From Acidimicrobiaceae bacterium (GTDB lineage Bacteria > Actinomycetota > Acidimicrobiia > Acidimicrobiales > Ilumatobacteraceae): a stretch of DNA of 64,000 bases. Under the pieces are notes generated by a model. It was not told the origin of the DNA and ran no database searches. It saw only the letters and a program-made list of their open reading frames with translations. A program made the translations under genes and the position numbers. Positions 25,882 to 36,262 of this stretch are shown here, in pieces; position 1 is the stretch's first letter, and every line of letters starts with the position of its first letter. The stretch covers positions 319,258 to 383,257 of the forward strand of contig JADKGZ010000004.1 of the NCBI GenBank assembly GCA_016722025.1, given 5' to 3'.

Positions 25882-27135
25882 TCACCGCTCGGTCGTCGGC
25901 TCCACTCGGCTCGGCAGCAGCAGCCGTGAGCCGCGGTCGTAGGTGAGGTAGTTCCACGCCCAGTTGACCAGCACGTTGGCCCGGTTGCGGAAGCCCATCA
26001 GCTCCACGAGGTGCAGGGCCAACCACATCAGCCATCCGATGAAGCCATGGAACTTCATGCCGTTGGGCAGCTCCGCGACCGCGTGGTTGCGGCCGATGGT
26101 GGCCATGGAACCCTTGTCCTTGTACACGAACGGTGCCGTGGCCCTGCCGTCGATGAGCGCATGGATCTGGCGAGCGACGTGGACGCCACCCTGGATGGCG
26201 GGCTGGGCCACTTGCGGCAGCGGAGTGCCGGGCGGCAGCGCGATGTCGCCGATCGCGAACACGTTGGGGTGGCCGGCAAGCGAAAGATCGGCCTCGACGG
26301 GTATGCGGTTGCCTCGGCCCAGCTGAACCCCGAGCAGCGAGCCGACGGGGTTGCCCGCCACGCCGGTGGCCCAGACGATGGTGCCTGCCGGTACGCGTCG
26401 GCCGTCGGCCAGCAACACCGCGCCCGGCTCCACGCTGGCGACACCTACCCCGAGCTGCACGGTGATGCGGCGCGCGCGCAGCGCTGCACTCGCGTGTTCG
26501 GAGAGCGACGGGTCGAACGGGCCGAGCACGCGATCGGCCGCCTCGATCAGCGTGATCGGCACCTGCGACAGGTCGAGTTCCGGGTAGTCCTTGCGCAGCA
26601 CGTGGTCGATGAGCTCGCGCAACCCACCGGCCATCTCGACACCGGTGGGGCCGCCACCGATGACGGCGATGCCGAGGTCGACCTCGCCGGCCGTCGCGGT
26701 GGCTGCCCGTTCGAACCGACTGAGCAAGTGCGTGCGCAACGCCAGCGCGTCGGTGACGGTCTTGAGGGGAAACGTGTGCTCTGCCACACCCTCGACACCG
26801 AAGGTGGAGCTGACCGAGCCGGCAGCGACGACGAGGTGATCGAAGCGCTCCAGCCGCCGACCGTCGATGGTGACGGTGCTGCCGGCGAGGTCGATGGCCG
26901 TCACCGACCCGAGCACGAATCTCGTGCGCTGACGCTTGCGCAGGTGAGCCCGCACCGGGAAGCAGATGTCGTCGGCGTCGAGGCCTGCCGTTGCCACCTG
27001 GTAGAGCAGCGGTTGGAACGTGTGGAAGTTGTTCGAGTCGATGACCACCACCTCGACGCCCGGCCGTTCCAGCGCCCGCGCGGCACTGAGCCCGCCGAAA
27101 CCCGCACCGATGACGACGACTCTCACCGGAGCCAT
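25882..27135 (-). CDS. ndh: type II NADH dehydrogenase (NDH-2)
   Basis: A 417-residue peripheral membrane flavoprotein that passes electrons from NADH to quinone without pumping protons. The FAD motif VVVIGAGFGGLSAAR opens the protein, FQPLLYQVATAGLD is the NDH-2 signature, and the NADH-binding motif is IAVIGGGPTGVEMAG. FAIGDIALPPG near residue 300 is the second FAD contact. A hydrophobic, amphipathic C-terminus (FIGWLMWLALHLVELM) would anchor it to the membrane. It lies three bases downstream of the Lpd-like flavoprotein gene, so both are probably made from one mRNA. Confidence 0.93.
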   Translation of the reverse strand: MAPVRVVVIGAGFGGLSAARALERPGVEVVVIDSNNFHTFQPLLYQVATAGLDADDICFPVRAHLRKRQRTRFVLGSVTAIDLAGSTVTIDGRRLERFDHLVVAAGSVSSTFGVEGVAEHTFPLKTVTDALALRTHLLSRFERAATATAGEVDLGIAVIGGGPTGVEMAGGLRELIDHVLRKDYPELDLSQVPITLIEAADRVLGPFDPSLSEHASAALRARRITVQLGVGVASVEPGAVLLADGRRVPAGTIVWATGVAGNPVGSLLGVQLGRGNRIPVEADLSLAGHPNVFAIGDIALPPGTPLPQVAQPAIQGGVHVARQIHALIDGRATAPFVYKDKGSMATIGRNHAVAELPNGMKFHGFIGWLMWLALHLVELMGFRNRANVLVNWAWNYLTYDRGSRLLLPSRVEPTTER

Positions 27136-27138
27136 GGG

Positions 27139-28509
27139 TCAAGCGAGCGCGGCGAGCGCATCGAGCGCACCGCGGTAGAAGGTGGGGTAGGCGTAGATCA
27201 TCGACCTCAGCTCATCGACAGGCACGCTCGCGTGCACCGCCAGGTTGAACAGACCGAGCACGTCGCCGCCCCGTGGGCCGACAGAACTGGCACCGACCAG
27301 CACACCGCGGTCGGCATCCTCGACGAGCTTCATCAGCCCTTCGTTGCCGGCACCGTGCAGCCAGCCGCGGCTGGAGGTGGAGCTGTCGGCGACACCGACG
27401 CGCACGTTCAAACCGGCGGCCCGAGCCTGCGCCTCGGTGAGCCCGACGGAGCCCACCTCCGGGTCGGTGAAGGTGACTCGCGACACCGCATGCGTCTGAG
27501 CCGAGCGGGGGTGGGCGACGCCGAGGATGTCGTCGACTGCGATGCCTGCCTCGTACACCGCCATGTGAGTGAACGATCCGCGCCCGGTGATGTCGCCCAC
27601 GGCCCACAGCCGGGAGACACCTTGCACGCGCATGCGATCGTCGACGGTGAAGGTGGGCCGCGCCGACTCGTCGAGGCCGACGGTGTCGAGCCCGATGCCA
27701 CGCACGTTCGGCGCCCGTCCGGCGGCGACCAGCAACTCGTCGCTCGTCACCGACGACCCGTCCGCCAGCTCCACCATCACCTGCCCGTCACGCCGCACGC
27801 CCACCGCGGCCTGGCCGGTGATGATGGTGACGCCTTCCGCGCTCAGCACGCGGGCCACCAGCGCGCTCGACTCCGGCTCCTCGGGCGCGAGCACGCGGTC
27901 GGCCGCCTCGATCACGGTCACCTTCGTGCCGAACCGGGAGAGTGCCTGGGCCAGTTCGAGGCCGATCGCGCCTCCGCCCATGATGGTCAACGACGACGGC
28001 AGCGAACGGATCTTGAACACGTCGCGATTCGTCCAGGGTCGAGCTTCGGCGAGGCCCTCCACCGGAGGCAACGCCGGCGACGTACCGGTCGCGAGCACCA
28101 CGCCGAGCGTGGCGACGTACACGTCGTCGCCCACCCGCACTCGGCCCGCACCGTCGAGCGCGCCGCGGCCACGCACGAAGGTGCCGCCCTTGCCGGTGAA
28201 GCGGTCGACGGCGACGGTGTCGTCCCAGTCGTCGGTGGCCTCGTCGCGGATCCTGTCGGCCACGATCGAGTAGTCGGGCGTGACGACGGCCGTTCCCGAC
28301 ATCGCGTTCACCCGGCGGGCTTCCGCCAGCAGGTCGGCGGCGCGGATGATCATCTTCGACGGGATGCACCCGTAGTACGGGCACTCGCCGCCCACCAGAT
28401 GGCTCTCGACACCCACCACCGACAGGCCGGCGCTCGCCAGGCTGCCCGCTACGTCTTCTCCCCCAGGCCCCATTCCGACAACGACAACATCAACTTCGTG
28501 TGTCTGCAT
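27139..28509 (-). CDS. Lpd/mercuric reductase-like FAD oxidoreductase lacking the C-terminal His-Glu pair
   Basis: A 456-residue pyridine nucleotide-disulfide oxidoreductase. The redox-active pair is C43 and C48 in GGECPYYGCIPSK, the NAD motif is IMGGGAIGLELAQ and FAD contacts GDITGRG. The C-terminal HxHPTxxE motif that supplies the catalytic base in dihydrolipoamide dehydrogenase is here YAYPTFYR (439-446): both His and the Glu are gone. A dithiol oxidase role is therefore unlikely in its classical form; a quinone, metal or small-molecule reductase is a better guess, and linkage to NDH-2 fits. The ATG lies in a CTGCATGCAG palindrome. Confidence 0.88.
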   Translation of the reverse strand: MQTHEVDVVVVGMGPGGEDVAGSLASAGLSVVGVESHLVGGECPYYGCIPSKMIIRAADLLAEARRVNAMSGTAVVTPDYSIVADRIRDEATDDWDDTVAVDRFTGKGGTFVRGRGALDGAGRVRVGDDVYVATLGVVLATGTSPALPPVEGLAEARPWTNRDVFKIRSLPSSLTIMGGGAIGLELAQALSRFGTKVTVIEAADRVLAPEEPESSALVARVLSAEGVTIITGQAAVGVRRDGQVMVELADGSSVTSDELLVAAGRAPNVRGIGLDTVGLDESARPTFTVDDRMRVQGVSRLWAVGDITGRGSFTHMAVYEAGIAVDDILGVAHPRSAQTHAVSRVTFTDPEVGSVGLTEAQARAAGLNVRVGVADSSTSSRGWLHGAGNEGLMKLVEDADRGVLVGASSVGPRGGDVLGLFNLAVHASVPVDELRSMIYAYPTFYRGALDALAALA

Positions 28510-28651
28510 GCAGTGCAGTCAATCGAGATCGTGCTGCGTTGCATCGCGGATTGCTGCAGCAGCAGCGTTTCGGAGAGTCGAAGCGTTCGTCGCGCGGGGA
28601 CACTCAGCCCGGTCGAAGCCCACATCGTCTCGGCCACGAGCGCCCGACGGC

Positions 28652-28657
28652 TACCGT
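28652..28657 (+). promoter_or_regulatory. -10 hexamer TACCGT
   Basis: Six bases before the ATG at 28664. Confidence 0.45.
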
Positions 28658-28663
28658 TTGCCG

Positions 28664-29428
28664 ATGCGCAGCTCGATCACCTCGCGGGGTCACAGGATCA
28701 GCTACCGCACGGAGGGCGATGGTGCACCGTTGTTGTTGCTCTGTGGCTGGTCACGGTGGGCTGATACGTGGTGGGACGCCGGCTACGTCGGCGGGCTCGG
28801 CGAGGGCTATCGGGTGATCGCGGTTGACCGGCTCGGTCATGGTGAGAGCGACAAGCCGCATGACCCGGCCGAGTACCTCGAGCAACTGATAGTTGCTGAC
28901 ATCGTCGGAGTGCTCGATGCCGAGCGTGTCGATCGTGCCCTGGTGTGGGGTTTTCGATGGGTGCGAGGAACGCCGCCTCGTTCGCCGTGATGGAACCGAC
29001 GAGAGTCGCTGCGTTGGTCTGCGGCGGCGGTGGTCCGCTGCCCGCCTCGGGAGGGGAGCGCGGAGCGCACACTCGACCTTGCCGAGCTCGTGAAGACGGT
29101 CGACGGGATGACGCTCGTTCTACGCAGTATGGGGACGCCGGATGAGGGGATCTCCTTGAGCCTGCTTCGCAACGATCCTGCGGCACTCTCGGCGGCCATG
29201 GCAGGGGCCGCCGAGTGGCGGCCCGCGGCAGACGACGTAGACGCTCCAAGCCTTTGGTACATGGGCTCGGACGACGACGGCGGGTTCTGGGCGGCGGACA
29301 TCGAACTCGCCACACGTCTTGGAGTCGAGACACATCTGGTGCCGGGCGCCGACCACGTCATGTCGTTTCGTCGGGCCGATGAGGTGCTGTCGTTCGTTCG
29401 ACCGTTCCTGGAGCGGCATCGCCGATGA
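28664..29428 (+). pseudogene. alpha/beta-hydrolase, two compensating frameshifts
   Basis: Three successive frames together encode one alpha/beta-hydrolase of about 254 residues. Frame one (MRSSITSRGHRISYR, LLLLCGWSRWAD, VIAVDRLGHGES) ends after ALVWGF. The nucleophile elbow GFSMGARNAASFAV needs one more T in the TTTT run at 28951-28954. A second shift, of opposite sign, in the G-rich stretch 29049-29056 leads to ERTLDLAELVKTVDGM and the catalytic His in GADHVMSF. Net length is unchanged. Either two sequencing errors or a decaying gene would give this picture. Codon use is less GC-biased than in the neighbours (an ATA codon occurs), hinting at acquisition. Confidence 0.7.
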
Positions 29429-29546
29429 GCTGAGGGACCGTCTGCCGGCTCAGCTCGCCCACGGATCACATGAACACCAGCGAGTGGGCTACCGCGCAGC
29501 CGAAGTGGCAGCGTCCTGATCACGCTCGTTCAGTAGCCCTTCGAAG

Positions 29547-30381
29547 TCAGCGCAGATCCAGCAAGAGCGACTGATTCGAACTGCCGACGCGGCCATCGAG
29601 GTCGAAGACGGCTGTGTCCGTCATACCGATGCCATGGTGACCGTGATGAGTCGCGCTCGCCATACCCACCCATTCACCTCTCAGCGGCCGGAAGAGGTGA
29701 ATCGTCAGGTCCGGGTTGACGAAGCTATGCGAGTCCCATGGCAGAACCCCGGAGATCCCGCTGGCGAAGTCGACCGCCGCCGCGACGCGCTCCAGCGGTG
29801 TCAGCGCTTGCTGGGGGAGCAACGGCACGCACACACGGATCCAATCGAACACGGGCCCAGCGCCGAGCGCCGCCTCGCGAACGAAACGATGCTCGGTGCC
29901 ACCCCTGTGAAACGCGATCGGCGCATCTTCCTCTCGGCTTCCCGGGCGACCGTGAGCCGGACCCAATGGCGCTGGTTCAATCGCCAGCATCGGTCCCAGA
30001 TCGGGGTCGTCGAAGGGGAGCGGCACATGTGCAGCGCGGATCCGTAACGCCCGTGCCCGCGCCAGCACTACTCCAGTCTCGGCATTGGTGATCGTTGCCT
30101 CGACGATCGAGACCTTTCGCCCCGTCCGAGTGACCTCCGCATGGCACCGGAGTGGCTCGACTGGCACTGGCCTCTCCAACTCGACGGTCAGTCGAGCGAT
30201 GAACCAGTCGACGCCGTCGGACGCCAGCTGCTCCACCGAGTGAGCCAGCAGTGCGGCCACCGGGCCGCCGTGCAGCCACTCGGGATTCCACGGCCCCCCG
30301 GAAGAAGGGCGTCGGCAAGAACGTGTCGTCACTCACGGTGACGAACAACGCCGCATCCGGACTGAGGTGCGTGTCAGCCAC
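29547..30381 (-). CDS. acyl-CoA thioesterase (TesB-like double hotdog), frameshifted
   Basis: The start is GTG at 30381, with GGAGG six bases upstream: VADTHLSPDAALFVTVSDD. The frame breaks in the CCCCCC run at 30294-30299; removing one base restores FFRGPWNPEWLHGGPVAALL, the thioesterase hotdog motif, and a protein of 277 residues. Later segments (ARALRIRAA, LTIHLFRPLRGEWVGM, GMTDTAVFDLDGRVG) fit a double-hotdog acyl-CoA thioesterase that would free acids from CoA. Its start overlaps the stop of the preceding small gene, and the operon upstream contains an acyl-CoA ligase and a P450, a sensible setting. Confidence 0.75.
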
Positions 30382-30666
30382 GGGGAACCTCCGACCGTGC
30401 GCGAAGGAGGTGGGCAATCACTGCGTCCACTCGGTCCAGCTTCACCAGCCCAGGATTGCCCCGACGAGGGTGAGATGCAAGGCCCGTTGCGAACAGATCA
30501 TCTGCGGGCGAACCGCTGAGTTCGGCCACGGACGACGCACTCGGGCAGGCGGCGCGCCCGCGGTGACGAGCGTCGCGATCGCGGCGTGGATGCGGCGAGG
30601 CGGTCGCTCGGCCACCGGGACGAAGATGGCGGCGCCGCGCGACGGCAGCGTGAGCGCACCATCCAC
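30374..30666 (-). pseudogene. unidentified small gene, apparently frameshifted
   Basis: A frame starting GTG at 30666 (VDGALTLPSRGAAIF, AERPPRRIHAAIATLV) loses coherence near 30530, where a second frame takes over (SVAELSGSPADDLFATGL, NPGLVKLDRVDAVIAHLL) and ends at 30374. The second frame must be real at its end because the thioesterase Shine-Dalgarno and start lie within its last codons. The product would be about 97 residues or more; an upstream start is possible. I recognise no family. Confidence 0.4.
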
Positions 30667-30745
30667 CAGATCGGGTGGGCATCAGTGCCGGAAGTGTGAT
30701 GGCCAGACCAGTCGCTGGAGAAGTGCGGCCACGCCCGAGCCGCCA

Positions 30746-32323
<1,578 letters not shown>

Positions 32324-32353
32324 GGCGGCGCAGAGTAGTGCGCGCCGCGCCGC

Positions 32354-33562
32354 TCAGCGAACGCTGTAGCCGAGCCGGAAGCGGCGCACCGCGCGGGCGA
32401 AGATGTTCGGCTCCACGTCGGGCTCGGTGACCACTCGCAGATCCGTGATGCGTTGCGACAGCTGGCCGAACACGGCAGCGAGCGTGGTGCGCGCGACATG
32501 CGTTCCCACGCAGAGATGGGTGCCGAAGCCGAACGCGATCTGCGGGTTCGGGTCGCGACGGATGTCGAAGGTGAACGGGTGGTCGAACACCGCCTCGTCG
32601 CGATTGGCGGAGGGGTACAGCATGATGATGCGGTCACCGCGACCAATTGCCTGACCGCCCACCTCCGTGTCGGCGCCGGCTCGTCGGAACATGTTGTTCA
32701 ACGGGGTGACCCAGCGCAGCACCTCCTCCACCGCCGCGGGCACCAGCGACGGGTCGGCAGCCATGGCCTCCCACTGGTCGGGGTGGTCGACGAACGCGCG
32801 CAGGCCATGACTGATGGCCGTGCGCGTGGTCTCCGCCCCGCCGCTGATGAACAGGCCCACCTCGTGCACGATCGCTGCCGGTGGCAGCGGCTGATCGTCG
32901 ATCTTGGCGTGCACCCACGTGCTGATCAGGTCGTGCGCCGGGCAGCCCGCGCGCTCCTGCGCGATCGGCACCAGCGCCTGCACGAACTCCATGTTGGCGT
33001 CGATGAAGTCGGTGAACGTGGCGCCGTCGCGCTCGCGCATGTCGATGCGCATCAGCCGCTCGCTCCAGCTCTTCATCTCCGGCCACATCGTCTCCGGGAA
33101 GCCGAGCAGCTGGCAGGTGAGCCGCGCCGGCAGCTGACCGGAGAGTGCATGCACGACTTCCATCTCGGTGGTGGCGAGCGCAGCATCGATCAGTTCTGCG
33201 GTGAGCGCTTCGATGGCTGGCTTGCGCGCCGCGATCGCGGCACCGGTGAGGTCGCCTTGCACCAACATGCGCTGCTGGCGGTGACGCGGATCGTCCTGGG
33301 CGATCATGTTGATCTCGTCGGGTGCCCAGATGGCGCGGTAGCCCTGCCCGCTGAGGAACACCGAGCTGCGCCGTTCCACCTCCTGCAGGTCGGCGTGGCG
33401 GGTGATGCCCCACAGGCCGTTGCGCTGGTCGCGGTACACCGGCTCGTTCGCACGCATCCACGTGAACGCGGCGTGCATGCGGTCGCGATCCTGGTACAAC
33501 GCCGGGTCGAGCAGGTCGAATGCCAGTCGTTCGGTCGACGGTCGATCATCGGTTGCGGTCAT
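32354..33562 (-). CDS. cytochrome P450
   Basis: A 402-residue soluble P450. The I-helix oxygen-activation motif is FISGGAETTRTAI, ExxR is EEVLRW, the meander/PERF region follows as HPFTFDIRRDPNP, and the haem-Cys loop is IAFGFGTHLCVGTHVAR. The pattern is closest to the actinobacterial CYP125/CYP142/CYP124 neighbourhood of families that oxidise sterol or branched-chain termini; that is inference from motif style. It would need a ferredoxin and reductase, not seen in the window. The ATG at 33562 was chosen because the family's N-terminus begins shortly after it. Confidence 0.93.
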   Translation of the reverse strand: MTATDDRPSTERLAFDLLDPALYQDRDRMHAAFTWMRANEPVYRDQRNGLWGITRHADLQEVERRSSVFLSGQGYRAIWAPDEINMIAQDDPRHRQQRMLVQGDLTGAAIAARKPAIEALTAELIDAALATTEMEVVHALSGQLPARLTCQLLGFPETMWPEMKSWSERLMRIDMRERDGATFTDFIDANMEFVQALVPIAQERAGCPAHDLISTWVHAKIDDQPLPPAAIVHEVGLFISGGAETTRTAISHGLRAFVDHPDQWEAMAADPSLVPAAVEEVLRWVTPLNNMFRRAGADTEVGGQAIGRGDRIIMLYPSANRDEAVFDHPFTFDIRRDPNPQIAFGFGTHLCVGTHVARTTLAAVFGQLSQRITDLRVVTEPDVEPNIFARAVRRFRLGYSVR

Positions 33563-33670
33563 GCCACCATCGAAACACGCACTCGCTTGGGGCCCGTCAT
33601 CGTGCACGATGAGCCGGTGCCGGGCGAACCCGTCGCCCGGGCGCACTTCGGTCACCACATGAAGGGGGCG

Positions 33671-34519
33671 TCACCCTCTTGCGGTGACGAAAGCCGACCC
33701 GAGCGCCTCCCGAACCGTCGCGATCACGTCGTCGGGGGTGTCGACCACCTCTCTGTACGTGAACTGCAGCACGACGAAACCAGCGAGCTGCAGACGATTC
33801 ATCCGTTGCGCGTCGATCAGCATCTGACCGACGGTGCGATGCCACCGATACCCCAGCAGCTCGACGACCAGCATTGCGTCGGGAAAGCGGGCATCGACCC
33901 GGATGAGCGTCGTGCCGCGACGCCCGAGCACCTGCTGCGTCAGTGGCCGCGGAAGACCCTCCGCACCGACGAGCTTCAGGAACTCGCGCTCCAACCAGCT
34001 GGCACCTCCCCGAGCGATCTCGCTCGTCTCGAGTGCCGCCAGCATCGGCCGAACCCCGTTGCGGCCGGACGCTCGCAGACTGGAGACCCGACGGTGCAGG
34101 AAGTCGTCGGTGGTGAGGCCGTCGCGTACGGCACTGTCGAGCGCTGCCACGGTGACCTCCGGTGAGGCAGTGGCCGCGATGTGGATCAAGGACCGCGATG
34201 GAGACAGCACCGGAAGGCCATGCGCCCAGGCGCGGTCGATGAGCTCGATGGAGTTGGTGGTGTGGATGTGGTGGCCGGCCCGGCTGACGTTGTGGCCGCG
34301 TTCGACCGTGAGATGAAACGGCCCTTTGAGTCGGAAACCGTCGAAGCCGTGCAGCGCCGCGGCAGTGGTGCCGGATGCCCAGCAGGGCACGTCGACGGTG
34401 GCGATCAGCGAACGAAGCTCGGCAAGTGGAGCAATAGGGAGGCCGCTCGAGACTCGGCCACGAAACTCGATGTCGAGTTGACCTGTCGCAACCGCCTCGC
34501 GGCGGGCCTGATCGGTCAT
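33671..34519 (-). CDS. DUF559-type endonuclease-fold protein with AbiEi-like N-terminus
   Basis: A 282-residue protein common in actinobacteria. The N-terminal two thirds resemble the AbiEi antitoxin-like proteins (WASGTTAAALHGFDGF; GLPVLSPSRSLIHIAA), and the C-terminal 100 residues the Vsr-like DUF559 fold: RVDARFPDAMLVVELLGYRW with a later LAGFVVLQFTYREVV. The usual acidic centre is present as D and E but the third acid of ExDG is replaced by Leu in VELLGYRWH, as in one large subgroup. Nuclease activity is thus uncertain. No toxin partner is adjacent. Confidence 0.72.
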   Translation of the reverse strand: MTDQARREAVATGQLDIEFRGRVSSGLPIAPLAELRSLIATVDVPCWASGTTAAALHGFDGFRLKGPFHLTVERGHNVSRAGHHIHTTNSIELIDRAWAHGLPVLSPSRSLIHIAATASPEVTVAALDSAVRDGLTTDDFLHRRVSSLRASGRNGVRPMLAALETSEIARGGASWLEREFLKLVGAEGLPRPLTQQVLGRRGTTLIRVDARFPDAMLVVELLGYRWHRTVGQMLIDAQRMNRLQLAGFVVLQFTYREVVDTPDDVIATVREALGSAFVTARG

Positions 34520-34624
34520 TCGTCGGAGTCAAGCGCCAGCGGGCCACCGACGCAACCTCAGTGATGCGCATCGAGGGACCCGTGCGACTCCTTCCTCCAG
34601 CCCATCGCCACCGGGCATCGGCTT

Positions 34625-34664
34625 TGGTCACCACCAAAGATCACCCCCGCTTTGGTGGTGACCA
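34625..34664. terminator. 15-base perfect inverted repeat, possible terminator
   Basis: TGGTCACCACCAAAG and CTTTGGTGGTGACCA enclose a 10-base loop. The left arm is itself partly palindromic (CTTTGGT CACC ACCAAAG). It lies 45 bases beyond the nitroreductase stop on the minus strand; no U tract follows. It could instead be a regulator site. Confidence 0.5.
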
Positions 34665-34708
34665 GAGTGTGTCCGAGACGCCTGCAATGGCGAGCGCGTC
34701 GACCGCGC

Positions 34709-35392
34709 TCAGCGGCGCTTGTTGCCCCAGGTGTTCCAGTGGGTGACTGCTGCGGCAGGCTTGCGGGGGGCGACGCCGAACTTGCCCACCGGGTACCCGA
34801 CGGGGAGGAGCGCGGCGATCTCGAAGCGCGGGCTGCCATCGTCGCGACTGGGCACGCCCAACAGTTCCAGCACCTCTTCCGAGTGGATGCGGATCACCGT
34901 CGTGAGTGCGGTGCCCAGGCCCAGCGAGCGAGCGGCGATGCAGAAGTTCTGCACCGCCGGGTACACGCTGGCATCGAGGCGGCCGATGTCCATCGTGCCC
35001 GCGTCGTCGCGCGAACCCCACGGAATCAGCGGCTGCAAGAAGAGCACCAACGCCGGCACCTCGCCGAGGTGGTCGGCCAGGTGGCGACTGGCATCGCGAG
35101 TGCGACGCCACGCTGCGGCCTGCGCCTCGTCGGGGAATGCAGTCGGTTCCGGCAGCGACTGCTCGTAGCGGTGGTACGCACGCTGGTAGAGGGCACCGAC
35201 CTGCGCTCGCACGGCAGGGTCGGTGACCACCACGTACTGCTGCGGCTGCACGTTGCCGCCGCTCGGCCCCTGCTGTGCCGCCTTCAGGCAGGTCTCGATG
35301 TCGGCGTCGGCGACCGGCTGGTGGCTGAAGCGCCGCATGGCGCGGGTGGTCATGATGGTTTCGATTGCGATGTTGTCGTGCACGGCAGTCAT
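34709..35392 (-). CDS. nitroreductase-family FMN oxidoreductase
   Basis: A 227-residue flavoprotein of the nitroreductase/BluB clan. TTRAMRRFSHQPVADADIE is the N-terminal FMN-phosphate motif, GPSGGNVQPQQYVVV the second flavin contact, and ALLPVGYPVGKFGVAPRKP the C-terminal one. It would reduce an electron-poor substrate with NAD(P)H; the natural substrate is unknown. Its ATG overlaps the TGA of the enoyl-CoA hydratase gene (ATGA), so the two are translated together. Confidence 0.9.
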   Translation of the reverse strand: MTAVHDNIAIETIMTTRAMRRFSHQPVADADIETCLKAAQQGPSGGNVQPQQYVVVTDPAVRAQVGALYQRAYHRYEQSLPEPTAFPDEAQAAAWRRTRDASRHLADHLGEVPALVLFLQPLIPWGSRDDAGTMDIGRLDASVYPAVQNFCIAARSLGLGTALTTVIRIHSEEVLELLGVPSRDDGSPRFEIAALLPVGYPVGKFGVAPRKPAAAVTHWNTWGNKRR

Positions 35393-36169
35393 CTCCCCTC
35401 ATAGATCGGCGGGCGCTTCTCTTGTAACGCGTCGATCGCTTCCTTGTGGTCGTGCGACAGGAAGCACGGGATCTCCAGCGCGATCGACAGGTCGAAGCTG
35501 GTGAGCAGCGCCTGCTTCAGCTGCGCGTTGACCGCCTGCTTGGTGCCCTTGACGGCCAGCGGTGGCTGCGCGGCGAGGCGCCCCGGCCCACGCAAGCGCC
35601 CGTTCGCGAACCGCCTCCGGCGCACACACCTCACTGGCGACGCCCAGTCGCAGCGCTTCGGCGGCCGAGAGCGGCTCGCCCAGCAGCAGGTGCCGCTTCG
35701 CGGCGAGCGGCCCGAGCAGCAGCGGCCAAACCGCCGCGCCACCGTCGCCGGCCACGAGACCCACGTTCACGTGTGGGTCGATGATCACGGCTCGCTCGCT
35801 CATCACGATCACGTCGCAGAGCAACGCGATCGAGGCGCCGAGCCCGGCAGCAGCACCGTTGAGGCCACACACGATGGGCACCTCCACGTCGAGCAGATCC
35901 CAGATCATCTGCTTCGCGTCACGACGAAGCTCGTCGAGCGCAGCGGTATCCCGCAGCGCAGGGAACCACCCGAAGTCGCCCCCGGCACTGAACGCCTTGC
36001 CCTCACCGGTGAGCACGATCACGCGAGCCTCGCGCTCGCGCTTCAACAACCGGAACAGTTCACCGAACTCGTGGTGCAGCAGTGCGTCGACAGCGTTCAT
36101 CGGCGACGTGGGGTGCTTGATCGTGGCCGTCAGCACGAGGCCCCGACGTTCGAGGTGGATGGCGTGCAC
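35389..36169 (-). CDS. enoyl-CoA hydratase/isomerase family protein, frameshifted
   Basis: Crotonase-fold protein of about 259 residues when one base is removed from the CCCC run at 35581-35584. The first frame carries the two oxyanion segments (GKAFSAGGDFGWF and VCGLNGAAAGLGASIALL) and the acid region DPHVNVGLVAGDGG. It diverges after RERALAWAG, where the correct continuation RLAAQPPLAVKGTKQAV and the C-terminus EKRPPIYEGR lie in the next frame. The ATGA overlap with the nitroreductase proves that the second frame is the true end. Start is tentatively the GTG at 36169. Confidence 0.82.
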
Positions 36170-36262
36170 AACGCGACCGTAGTGCTCACGAACGGCCGTC
36201 GGCCTCTTGCGCCCCGCCGCGGACTGAATGCACCGTGACGATGCAGGAGGAAGTGAGAGAAG

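Noticed and set aside
26011..28764. A 917-codon open frame on the plus strand opposite ndh and the Lpd-like gene
   Set aside because: It is rich in Arg, His and Asp with no domain pattern; the opposite strand encodes two complete flavoproteins. Such antisense frames are expected at this GC content.
33671..34519. Part of an abortive-infection or toxin-antitoxin defence island
   Set aside because: The protein has an AbiEi-like part, but no toxin or other defence gene is adjacent, and this family is common outside islands.
34625..34664. Terminal inverted repeat of an insertion sequence
   Set aside because: There is no transposase frame or second distant copy in the window and no target-site duplication that I can see.
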